Shown: positions 8,662 through 17,150 of the stretch, one piece after another | Numbering within the stretch: position 1 is the stretch's first letter | Layout of the letters: every line of letters starts with the position of its first letter | NCBI RefSeq assembly: GCF_015831355.1 | Contig: NZ_JADWYR010000001.1 | Location: 930,001 to 994,000 of the forward strand | Direction of reading: 5' to 3' | Length of the DNA stretch: 64,000 nt | DNA from: Panacibacter microcysteis | GTDB lineage: Bacteria > Bacteroidota > Bacteroidia > Chitinophagales > Chitinophagaceae | The notes under the pieces: generated by a model | Told to the model about the DNA's origin: nothing | Database searches by the model: none | Seen by the model: only the letters and a program-made list of their open reading frames with translations | Made by a program: the position numbers and the translations under genes

Positions 8662-10305
8662 ATGCCAAAAGACAATTCCATAAAAAGCGTACTGATCATT
8701 GGTTCCGGCCCGATCATCATTGGCCAGGCCTGCGAGTTTGATTACTCCGGTTCCCAGGCTGCAAGAAGCCTGCGTGAAGAAGGTATCAAAGTAATTCTTA
8801 TCAACAGCAATCCTGCCACCATTATGACTGACCCCATGATGGCAGACCGGGTTTACCTGTTACCGCTTACAGTTGAAAGCATTGAGCAGATACTGCAGGA
8901 AAATGATATAGACGCCGTACTACCTACCATGGGCGGGCAAACTGCGTTGAATCTTTGTAAAGAAGCTGATGAGCTTGGTATCTGGAAGCAGTACAATGTA
9001 CGCCTGATAGGTGTAGATGTTGCGGCCATAGATACTGCAGAAGACCGTGAGAAATTCAGACAACTGATGCTGAAGATTGGCATTAAGGTAGCCCCAAGCC
9101 GGGTGGCAAACAGTTTCCTTGAAGGAAAAGAATTTGCGCAGGAAATTGGTTTTCCGCTGGTAATACGGCCATCTTTTACACTGGGCGGTACAGGTGGTGG
9201 TTTTGTGCATGATAAGAGCGAACTGGATGAAGCGCTGCAACGCGGCCTGCAGGCGTCTCCCATACATGAAGTGTTGGTAGAAAGAGCTGTGCTTGGCTGG
9301 AAAGAATATGAGCTGGAATTATTGAGAGACCAGAAAGACAACGTGGTGATCATTTGTACCGTTGAAAATGTTGACCCGATGGGCATACATACCGGGGACT
9401 CTATTACAGTAGCGCCTGCAATGACGCTTAGTGATACAGCTTTCCAGGAAATGCGTAACCAGGCTATGCTGATGATGCGCTCTCTCGGCAATTTTGCCGG
9501 TGGCTGTAATGTACAGTTTGCCTTAAATCCCGAAACGGAAGATATTATAGCGGTTGAAATAAATCCGCGGGTTAGCCGGTCATCAGCACTGGCAAGTAAA
9601 GCGACGGGCTACCCCATTGCAAAAATTGCTGCCAAACTGGCCATAGGTTACTCGCTGGATGAACTAAAAAACCAGATTACCAGAACAACCTCCGCTTATT
9701 TTGAGCCCGCACTGGATTATGTTATTGTAAAAGTACCACGGTGGAACTTTGATAAATTCAAGGGAGCCAATGATACACTCGGCCTGCAAATGAAAAGTGT
9801 TGGCGAGGTAATGGCCATAGGAAGAAGCTTTACCGAAGCTATTCAAAAAGCTTGTCAGAGCCTTGAGAACGAAGCAGTAGGCTTGGGATATTATGGTAAG
9901 AGCCTGATGAAAAGCGAAGATTTGCTGGAGTATATAAAGGTGCCAAAATGGGACAGGATATTTAGAATTAAAGATGCATTGATGCAGGGCGTTACCGTAA
10001 AAAGCATCGTGAAAGCAACCGGTATAGATCGATGGTTCATTTACCAGATCCTGGAGATCTGCCGTATAGAAAAAGAACTGGCAAAACATTCGCTGGAATC
10101 CCTTGGATATGATCTGTTGAAAGAGGCCAAACAACATGGCTTTAGTGATGAGCAGATTGCCCGTATAATTCATAGCAATACAACCGAAGAAGAAGTGTAT
10201 AACAAAAGAAAAGCACTTGGTATAACCAGGGTATTTAAAATGGTTGATACCTGTAGTGCTGAATTTGAGGCGAAAACACCTTATTTCTATAGTTCGTTTG
10301 AATAA
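8662..10305 (+). CDS. carB: Carbamoyl-phosphate synthase large chain, amino-terminal half only
   Basis: 547 residues that align with the first half of CarB: the carboxyphosphate-forming ATP-grasp domain (about 1-400) and the oligomerisation domain (about 400-547). Visible hallmarks are GSGPIIIGQACEFDYSG, NSNPATIMTDP, VEINPRVSRSSALASKATG, and the domain end VDTCSAEFEAKTPYFYSSFE. The Escherichia coli protein, about 1,073 residues, continues into a second ATP-grasp half that makes carbamoyl phosphate, and an allosteric domain; both are missing here. The reading frame stops cleanly, a strong terminator follows, and no carB-like coding lies after it in any frame. So this is either a genuinely split carB whose second gene is elsewhere, as known in Aquifex and Methanocaldococcus, or an extra half. 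carA is not adjacent. Confidence 0.88.
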   Translation: MPKDNSIKSVLIIGSGPIIIGQACEFDYSGSQAARSLREEGIKVILINSNPATIMTDPMMADRVYLLPLTVESIEQILQENDIDAVLPTMGGQTALNLCKEADELGIWKQYNVRLIGVDVAAIDTAEDREKFRQLMLKIGIKVAPSRVANSFLEGKEFAQEIGFPLVIRPSFTLGGTGGGFVHDKSELDEALQRGLQASPIHEVLVERAVLGWKEYELELLRDQKDNVVIICTVENVDPMGIHTGDSITVAPAMTLSDTAFQEMRNQAMLMMRSLGNFAGGCNVQFALNPETEDIIAVEINPRVSRSSALASKATGYPIAKIAAKLAIGYSLDELKNQITRTTSAYFEPALDYVIVKVPRWNFDKFKGANDTLGLQMKSVGEVMAIGRSFTEAIQKACQSLENEAVGLGYYGKSLMKSEDLLEYIKVPKWDRIFRIKDALMQGVTVKSIVKATGIDRWFIYQILEICRIEKELAKHSLESLGYDLLKEAKQHGFSDEQIARIIHSNTTEEEVYNKRKALGITRVFKMVDTCSAEFEAKTPYFYSSFE

Positions 10306-10308
10306 GCA

Positions 10309-10341
10309 AAAAGGCTGTCTCCCTAAAGAGAACAGCCTTTT
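10309..10341. terminator. Bidirectional Rho-independent terminator after carB
   Basis: AAAAGGCTGT (10309-10318) pairs with ACAGCCTTTT (10332-10341), with T-rich sequence on both outer sides. It serves carB on the plus strand and the glycosidase gene on the minus strand. Confidence 0.85.
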
Positions 10342-10344
10342 ATT

Positions 10345-12273
10345 TTATTTGTATTTAAATCGCAACATATGAAGGGGATGGCCATCTTGATTATTAATAC
10401 TAAAAACCTTATATCCGTTTTCAACACCAGATGACCTAATTAAAGTTTTATTACCGATGTCTTCTAATTCATCTCCAATTATATTTTCTTCTTTGATATA
10501 TAACTTGTAACCAGACCCGGCTGCTTTAATTGATTGCATAGATGGCACGGGTATCACTATTTTCTCATTATCTGTTTTTACTTGCGGCGCCAGATCTTTA
10601 GATGAGAGAACGTATAAATAATCATCATGGTCATTTGTAAAAAAATTGATATGCGTTTCTTTGTTTTGTTTTTGTACAAACACTGGTGCATTTAAAGCGT
10701 TAGCAATCTGCATTTCATTGCCCTTTGGCATGTCTTTAAAATCGACAAATTTGCTTTCATCCATTTCAGATGACACTTTTGTTATACTGCGGTTGCAATA
10801 AATTTTGGCTAAGGGGGATATAATATTTTCAGCGAAGTATGCATCTGAGATCAACCTGACTGGAATGCCCGCATTATATAATTTTTGAAACGAATTATAA
10901 GCTGGCATTAAGACATTTGTCCAAGCCGAATTTGGCTCCTTAAAATACATATTTCTTTCCTTTTCCGATACGTAAACCCCGACGAAACCAAAAGGTTTAA
11001 GATTTTTGAAAAATCGCCCATACTCAGCATTCCACTTCAACGGTTGCCTGAAATTATCCGTAGAACTTCCTTTTACGTCTATATCCAGATTTGCTATGCA
11101 CCCCAATGCAATCAATGCAGAAGATGTTGCTATTACATCATCTTCAGTACGAAGGCGGGGACACCAAATATGCGGCGGGCCTGCAGAATTATCACGCATA
11201 TATGAGTATACGAATGCGTTAAGGCCGAACACAGATGTTTCGGATTTTAAACCTTCAGGCATTTTAAAAGCAGACCTGGTAGTTGTCATTTTTATAGGCA
11301 TATTAGACTCTGACTTTAAAATAAAGTCTTTATAAATCTGGCTGTTCATATGTAAGTCTGTTAAAGTAGGCCAATCATTTCCACTAACCAGCATAATCGG
11401 GTCGCCCTTGGTATCTCCTAATGCATTTCTTACATCTTCAAAAAAGCTTTTTATTATATAATTTCTAAACTCATAATATTTTAGCTTATTGCCTTTTTTA
11501 AAATCGGCAATCATATCTGTACCATATTTTTCCTTATAAGCCTTTTGTGAAAAGGACGAAAAATCTCCTCTGAAAGGTATATGCACCTCATCAAAATAAA
11601 ATCCGTCTGCACCATAAGACGCCAGCTCTTTTAATCGTTCAATAACTACTTCCCGGTAAGGAGACGCAAATGACATTGTTACACCACGGGGATTTTTTAA
11701 AACTTTTCCATCGACATCTCTGCATGCCCAATCTGGATGTTCTTTGTACATTTCTTCGTCTTCAAGGTGTCTGTAGTATATTATCGCTTTCATGTTTAAT
11801 GAATGCATCTGATCTATTATTCTTTTCGCAAGATTTTGTCCGCCGGAATTGTAAGCCGCTGTCTTTTCATTTAATTTACCAACTTTGGAGTTCCACCATG
11901 GCTTTTCATCGCCAGATTTAATCTGCCTTGTGAGTACGGTAACATTATATTTTGCTAACTTTTTCGGGAAGTCAAAAAAGTCGGGTTTGTTGATGTCATC
12001 CAATGTTAGTCTTGTGTGAACCTGAACACGATTTGACATATACCAATCCGGAATTGTGTTATAATAGTCCCCCTTTAAGATGTTAGCCCCCGTGCCTGAT
12101 AACTTAAAAAGCATGTTAGAGGAGTCATTTCTACTATTGTTGTTAAATTCCTCGTGAGCAATTGAATCTTTTATCGATGTATGGCTACTTACTGCTTGAT
12201 CGGTTTGGACAGAAGCTGAAGAACAGGAAGAATAAAGGTAAACCAGCATTATGTATAAAAGGTTATTGTGCAT
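10345..12273 (-). CDS. GHL6-like glycoside hydrolase lipoprotein
   Basis: A 642-residue predicted lipoprotein (Cys17 in LYSSC). The first 350 residues look like a TIM-barrel of the hypothetical glycosyl hydrolase 6 type: KAIIYYRHLEDEE, then PDWACRDVDGK, then GADGFYFDEVH (221-231), whose Asp/Glu could be catalytic. A beta-galactosidase-like central domain and a beta-rich C-terminus follow. It reads away from the exopolysaccharide genes and is clearly more AT-rich than carB and the genes after it, which fits later acquisition with a glycan locus. A surface enzyme that trims the neighbouring exopolysaccharide is an inference. The family has little biochemistry, so the substrate is open. Confidence 0.62.
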   Translation of the reverse strand: MHNNLLYIMLVYLYSSCSSASVQTDQAVSSHTSIKDSIAHEEFNNNSRNDSSNMLFKLSGTGANILKGDYYNTIPDWYMSNRVQVHTRLTLDDINKPDFFDFPKKLAKYNVTVLTRQIKSGDEKPWWNSKVGKLNEKTAAYNSGGQNLAKRIIDQMHSLNMKAIIYYRHLEDEEMYKEHPDWACRDVDGKVLKNPRGVTMSFASPYREVVIERLKELASYGADGFYFDEVHIPFRGDFSSFSQKAYKEKYGTDMIADFKKGNKLKYYEFRNYIIKSFFEDVRNALGDTKGDPIMLVSGNDWPTLTDLHMNSQIYKDFILKSESNMPIKMTTTRSAFKMPEGLKSETSVFGLNAFVYSYMRDNSAGPPHIWCPRLRTEDDVIATSSALIALGCIANLDIDVKGSSTDNFRQPLKWNAEYGRFFKNLKPFGFVGVYVSEKERNMYFKEPNSAWTNVLMPAYNSFQKLYNAGIPVRLISDAYFAENIISPLAKIYCNRSITKVSSEMDESKFVDFKDMPKGNEMQIANALNAPVFVQKQNKETHINFFTNDHDDYLYVLSSKDLAPQVKTDNEKIVIPVPSMQSIKAAGSGYKLYIKEENIIGDELEDIGNKTLIRSSGVENGYKVFSINNQDGHPLHMLRFKYK

Positions 12274-12413
12274 TTGTCTTTATAGTTAGTATGTTTTTCA
12301 ATTATTTATTTATGATGAAGAAGCCAATTTTATACCAACATTCTTAAATAATATGGCCACATTACAAATATATTTGTCCGTATTCATATTTGGATTAATA
12401 TAAATATCAATCA

Positions 12414-13661
12414 ATGGCGCATAGAATTCTCCTGATAGGCGGCAACTTTTCTCCTGAGCCAACAGGAATAGGCAAATACAACGGAGAAATGATGCAATGG
12501 CTGGCAAACAACGGAAATGAATGTGCGGTGGTAACAACTTACCCTTATTACCCCCAATGGAGATTAAGAGAACCCTATAAAAGCCATAACTGGTATAAAA
12601 AAGAAAATGTCAGTGTTAAAGGATCAGGTACTTTAACCGTTTACAGGTGCCCGCATTACATCCCCGCAAACCCAACCGGTAAAACACGGGTGCTGCACGA
12701 TCTGTCGTTTGCTATCGCTGCCTTTTTCAAGGTTTTCGCATTGTTGTTTTCCAGGAAGTACGATGTGGTGATCAATGTATCGCCTCCGCTCATACCTGGC
12801 TTAATTGCAATAATGTATAAAAAACTCAGGGGGGCAAAGTTTGTTTATCATATCCAGGACCTGCAGGTAGATGCAGCAAATGATTTGGAGATGATCAAAT
12901 CAAAACGCCTCATAAACGTACTTTTCGGCATAGAACGACTGATTTTAAAACAGGCTGATTATGTAAGCAGCATTTCACCGGGTATGATCAAAAAAATAAA
13001 ATCCAAGGTGAATAAGGATATTGTTTTTTTTCCTAACTGGTCAGACACTTCATTTTTTTACCCCATCAACGATAAAGTTTCATTGAAGGCTGATTTTGGT
13101 TTTCAGCCATCAGATATCATTGCGTTGTATTCCGGGGCCATCGGCGAAAAGCAGGGATTGGAAGCCATATTGCACGCAGCCAGCAAGTTGCAAAACGTTT
13201 CGGGCCTGAAATTTGTTATTTGTGGCAGCGGGCCATACAGGGAAAAACTTGAAGGAACGGCAAAAGCAATGCAACTGCATAATCTTTTTTTCATGCCTTT
13301 GCAACCGCTGGAAATGTTTAACCGTTTTCTTAATATGGCCGATATACACCTAGTTATTCAAAAAGTAAATGCAGGAGACCTGGTTATGCCTTCCAAACTT
13401 ACAAACATTCTTGCTGTAGGTGGCCTGGCTCTTGTAACAGCAAATCCTGGTACCAGTTTATATGAACTGGTTAATGATCACCAGATGGGCATTCTTGCAG
13501 ATGCTGAAAACCAGGACGCCCTTGAAAAAGGAATTTTACAGGCAATGGGCGAAAGCGCCGGTGTATACAGAGATAATGCAAGACGTTTTGCAGAGGCCAA
13601 CCTCGCGATAGATATGGTAATGCAGCGATATTCAAAACAATTGCTGGCACCTGCAAAATAA
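12414..13661 (+). CDS. WcaI-type family 4 glycosyltransferase
   Basis: A 415-residue GT-B glycosyltransferase. The start HRILLIGGNFSPEPTGIGKYNGEM and the YPYYPQWR segment are typical of the WcaI branch known from colanic acid synthesis. The C-terminal nucleotide-sugar half has GSGPYREKLE and MPSKLTNILAVGG. It should add a sugar to a lipid-linked repeat unit at the inner face of the membrane. It heads the plus-strand exopolysaccharide genes and is divergent from the GHL6-like gene across 140 bp, so both promoters must lie there. The gap to the next gene is 110 bp. Confidence 0.85.
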   Translation: MAHRILLIGGNFSPEPTGIGKYNGEMMQWLANNGNECAVVTTYPYYPQWRLREPYKSHNWYKKENVSVKGSGTLTVYRCPHYIPANPTGKTRVLHDLSFAIAAFFKVFALLFSRKYDVVINVSPPLIPGLIAIMYKKLRGAKFVYHIQDLQVDAANDLEMIKSKRLINVLFGIERLILKQADYVSSISPGMIKKIKSKVNKDIVFFPNWSDTSFFYPINDKVSLKADFGFQPSDIIALYSGAIGEKQGLEAILHAASKLQNVSGLKFVICGSGPYREKLEGTAKAMQLHNLFFMPLQPLEMFNRFLNMADIHLVIQKVNAGDLVMPSKLTNILAVGGLALVTANPGTSLYELVNDHQMGILADAENQDALEKGILQAMGESAGVYRDNARRFAEANLAIDMVMQRYSKQLLAPAK

Positions 13662-13771
13662 GACCTTGACAATCATTATATACGGTATTACATTTTATTA
13701 ATGATGTTACAATTATGTTAACCGCTCGTATTTTACAGTACTTTTGAGTAGCTGTCGGGCGCTTTCCATAG

Positions 13772-15199
13772 ATGATTTTTGAATCAAGAAAAGATAATCA
13801 GCTTATGGCATCCTTGTTTTCTATATATCTTAGAATAACCTGTTTTATTGCAGACCTGCTATTCATAAATTTTTCTTACCTCTTTAGTTATTACCTCGTC
13901 AGCACTGTATACCACCCTGATTTGACATGGAATAACAGATATCTCGTCGGTGCGGTGGCATTTAATTTTATCTGGATGTTTTCCTCCCTCATCATGAGGT
14001 TGTACCAGCAATCATCTTTTAATGTGCTGGAAAACTTTTTTCGTAAAACATACCGTACGGCTCTAATGCACTTTGTGCTGTTCATGGCATTCCTGTTCTT
14101 CACCAAAAGCAATATTCTTCAAAGTGTATTCCTTACCAGTTTTGCCCTGATGGCGGTGCTTTTTCTGGCAAGCCGTTTTGTTATTGTATACCTGATGGAC
14201 TATCTGCAGAAAAGAACAAAACGCGGTAAAAAAATAGCCATTCTCGGTTACAACTCCACTGCCGAAAAACTTGCAGCTTATTTCCAGAAACGAAAAGGTG
14301 ATTTTATTTTCGAGGGTTTTTTCGACGATGAAATTGCCCGGACAAATACAAGAGGTCCTCTTAATATACTTGGCGATTTACAAAACTGCTTTGATTATGT
14401 TGCAGAGAACAGAGTGGAAGAAATATATTCTACCATCCTCCCCAACCAGAATTTGCAGGTTGAACAATTACTCATTGCGGCAGAGCAGAAATGTGTACGC
14501 GTAAAGTTCGTACCAGATTTTTCACGCCAGTTAGACGATCGCTTCTTCATTTCTTTTGTTGAAGATTTCCCCATCATCACCTTAAGAAAAGAGCCACTCG
14601 ACCAGATCGACAACCGCTTTAAAAAACGCCTGTTCGATGTCGTTTTTAGTTCACTTGTTATCGTGCTTATCCTTTCATGGCTTACACCAATACTTGCCCT
14701 GCTCATCAAACTGGAAAGCAAAGGTCCTGTTTTTTACAGCCAAAAGCGATCAGGCAGAGACAACATAGAATTCTGGTGTCTCAAATTTCGCAGCATGCGT
14801 GTAAACAATGAAGAGTCAAAACAAGCCACCAAAGGGGATCCACGCATCACCAGGGTCGGCGCCTTCTTACGCAAAACAAGTCTCGATGAAATTCCACAGT
14901 TCTTCAACGTATTTATGGGAGATATGAGTGTTGTAGGCCCACGCCCTCACATGCTCGCCCATACTTTGCAATATAGCAGCCAGATAGATAAATTCATGGT
15001 ACGTCACTTATTAAAACCCGGTATTACAGGCTGGGCACAGGTTAGCGGCTACCGCGGAGAAACAGAAGATCCGGAACTAATGAAAAAGCGTGTAGAACAC
15101 GATCTTTGGTACATGGAGAACTGGTCACTAATGCTCGATGTAAGAATTGTTTTTCTTACTATCATCAACATGTTCAAAGGCGAAAAAAACGCTTATTAA
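13772..15199 (+). CDS. Polyprenyl-phosphate sugar-1-phosphate transferase (WcaJ-like)
   Basis: A 475-residue integral membrane enzyme that starts exopolysaccharide units by moving a hexose-1-phosphate (often glucose) onto undecaprenyl phosphate. About four amino-terminal membrane helices (20-150) precede a Rossmann-like middle (KKIAILGYNSTAEKLA), another helix (VVFSSLVIVLILSWL), and the catalytic sugar-transferase domain with KFRSMR, DPRITRVGAFLRKTSLDEIPQ, GDMSVVGPRP and GITGWAQVSGYRG. The Asp-Glu in SLDE are the expected catalytic residues. Full length for the family. The ATG at 13772 or the Met 11 codons later could start it. It lies between the WcaI-like gene and the Wzi pair. Confidence 0.9.
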   Translation: MIFESRKDNQLMASLFSIYLRITCFIADLLFINFSYLFSYYLVSTVYHPDLTWNNRYLVGAVAFNFIWMFSSLIMRLYQQSSFNVLENFFRKTYRTALMHFVLFMAFLFFTKSNILQSVFLTSFALMAVLFLASRFVIVYLMDYLQKRTKRGKKIAILGYNSTAEKLAAYFQKRKGDFIFEGFFDDEIARTNTRGPLNILGDLQNCFDYVAENRVEEIYSTILPNQNLQVEQLLIAAEQKCVRVKFVPDFSRQLDDRFFISFVEDFPIITLRKEPLDQIDNRFKKRLFDVVFSSLVIVLILSWLTPILALLIKLESKGPVFYSQKRSGRDNIEFWCLKFRSMRVNNEESKQATKGDPRITRVGAFLRKTSLDEIPQFFNVFMGDMSVVGPRPHMLAHTLQYSSQIDKFMVRHLLKPGITGWAQVSGYRGETEDPELMKKRVEHDLWYMENWSLMLDVRIVFLTIINMFKGEKNAY

Positions 15200-15522
15200 A
15201 TTCATGCCTTTTTCATCACCCGCCGCTTTCTACAGTTTAGAATGATCAGGTTACCGGCAGCTGTTTTTCATGGCATCACCTCTTGCGTCGCACACTTGTA
15301 CCGTAAACCATTTTTCAGCTTTTACGATGTGTCTGTTCTATCTTACACAATTGCAGCACACATTATAGTATTGCCCGGCACTGCAATGTTTTACGCTAAA
15401 CGCGCCTGCCACTTTTACCCTGTACATCCCATTACCTGTCTGCCTGCTGCACATTATTTGCTATAGTGCTTTATTTTTTAAACTAATTGTCTTCTATTTG
15501 CAACAGTAATAAATATTGCTTC
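15200..15522. other. 323-bp gap with one family-1 repeat
   Basis: It holds a reverse copy at 15254-15301 and about 220 bp of further non-coding DNA before the first Wzi-like gene. No terminator hairpin or clear two-box promoter is seen. Confidence 0.6.
15254..15301 (-). repeat. Family-1 intergenic repeat, copy 4 (reverse)
   Basis: CCGGCAGCTGTTTTTCATGG leads to the core CTTGCGTCGCACACTTGTAC at 15282-15301. The CACAC form is intermediate between the two main sub-types. Confidence 0.75.
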
Positions 15523-17124
15523 ATGCATATACCTATAAAGAACAGGCTGCTAAGAACCGTTTCACCCTGCCTGCCGTTATTATTATTCTCATTGCACTCC
15601 AATGTTGTACAGGCACAGGCTCCGGTATTAAGATTGTCCAATAGTTTTAACGAGCAACAGGTTGTTTATAACAACGACACCTTTTTACATACAGCATGGC
15701 GGCCATTGCTTTACACAGATACTTCCACCTATGTACCGCAGGGCTCCTGGTTTCACCGTAAATTTTTTAATGAGCACCTTGTAGCAGTAAGGCAAAAAGA
15801 TTTCAACCTCAATTTCGACATCATCTTCGATGAGTATATTGGTGCATCCAAAAGACCAACACACCCGTTCAATTCAGAAAAGGAATCGAAAGCAATTATG
15901 ATGAACACCCGCGGTTACGAACTGTCGGGCAACATCTCCAATAAGTTTTATTTCCAGACGTCATTCTACGAAAACCAGGGCAGGTTTGGCGGTTATCTCG
16001 ACAGCTTTATCAGAACAGTTCGCGTTATACCCGGCCAAAGCGCTTATAAAAATATTGGTGATGGTCTTGGGTTTGATTTCAGCAATTCAGATGCACGCCT
16101 CATTTATGTTCCTTCCAAAACCTTTACGTTTGATCTTGGGTATGGCAAAAACTTTATAGGCGATGGGTACAGGTCCATGCTCTTATCTGACTGGGCGTAT
16201 AATTATCCTTATCTCAAAACGTCTGTAAATCTGGGCAAGGTACAATACAGCTTCATGTGGTCTCAGCATATCAGCGATCGTAACCCGGCATTGAACAACA
16301 TAGATGAGCAATTCAGGAAATGGTCCCAAACATTCCTGTTAGACTGGAAAGCCACCAAAAAATTATCCATTGGTTTATTTGAAAAAGTAATATGGCCCGA
16401 CCAGGATTCTGCACGCCGTGCAGACCGCAGCCCATGGATCGCAAGCCCGATCATGTTTGTACACGGCAGCAAATCCCCTTCCGGCGTACACAACAATGTG
16501 GTTATAGGCACAAACCTTAAATACCAGTTGTTGAACAAAACACATGTATACGCCCAGTTTGCAGCAGACCACCTGGGAGAAATTTCTTCCTGGCAAACAA
16601 AGTATGCCATACAGGCCGGCATACGCTCCGGCGATATGTTCAATGTCAAAAACCTAAATGGCCTGCTGGAATTTAATACGGCAAGACCATACATGTATGC
16701 CACCAACCTGCTCAATACAAACTATGCGCATTTAAAACAATCTTTTGCACACCCAACCGGCGCCAACTTTAAAGAAGGCCTGCTGCTCCTGGACTATACT
16801 TATAAAAAGCTGTACGTGCGTTTTGAAACCTTTGTTACCAAATACGGTGCAGACTCATCAGCCACCTCTAATTTTGGCAGCGACATCTTTAAATCTACTG
16901 CAACAAGATCTGTTTCTGATAACGTTAAAACAGGCCAGGGTGTAGATGCCAGCATTTTCTTTGCAGACCTTAAACTTGCTTATATACTTAACCCGGTAAC
17001 AAACATGCGCATTGAAACAGGTTTTACTTACCGCAATAACAAAAGCGACCTCTTCAATTACCAGGACAGGATGATATACATCGGTATCCGCATGTCATTC
17101 AGAAAAATCAGTTACGACTTCTAA
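15523..17124 (+). CDS. Capsule assembly Wzi-like outer-membrane protein, first copy
   Basis: About 533 residues with a cleavable signal peptide (ending VQA before QAP) and a beta-rich body that fits the Wzi barrel, an outer-membrane protein that holds capsule at the surface. The hallmark is LGYGKNFIGDGYRSMLLSDWA, seen almost word for word in the next gene. The longest frame begins 36 bp earlier at a TTG; I chose the ATG at 15523, which opens the signal peptide. It is followed after 26 bp by a paralogue, so the two are likely one transcript. Its place next to lipid-linked sugar transfer genes supports an exopolysaccharide role. Confidence 0.83.
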   Translation: MHIPIKNRLLRTVSPCLPLLLFSLHSNVVQAQAPVLRLSNSFNEQQVVYNNDTFLHTAWRPLLYTDTSTYVPQGSWFHRKFFNEHLVAVRQKDFNLNFDIIFDEYIGASKRPTHPFNSEKESKAIMMNTRGYELSGNISNKFYFQTSFYENQGRFGGYLDSFIRTVRVIPGQSAYKNIGDGLGFDFSNSDARLIYVPSKTFTFDLGYGKNFIGDGYRSMLLSDWAYNYPYLKTSVNLGKVQYSFMWSQHISDRNPALNNIDEQFRKWSQTFLLDWKATKKLSIGLFEKVIWPDQDSARRADRSPWIASPIMFVHGSKSPSGVHNNVVIGTNLKYQLLNKTHVYAQFAADHLGEISSWQTKYAIQAGIRSGDMFNVKNLNGLLEFNTARPYMYATNLLNTNYAHLKQSFAHPTGANFKEGLLLLDYTYKKLYVRFETFVTKYGADSSATSNFGSDIFKSTATRSVSDNVKTGQGVDASIFFADLKLAYILNPVTNMRIETGFTYRNNKSDLFNYQDRMIYIGIRMSFRKISYDF

Positions 17125-17150
17125 GGCAACTACCCGTAAAAAGAGAAATT

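Noticed and set aside
10290-10345. A frameshift that splits a full-length carB
   Set aside because: After the stop there is a terminator and then an unrelated opposite-strand gene; no second-half coding occurs in any frame.
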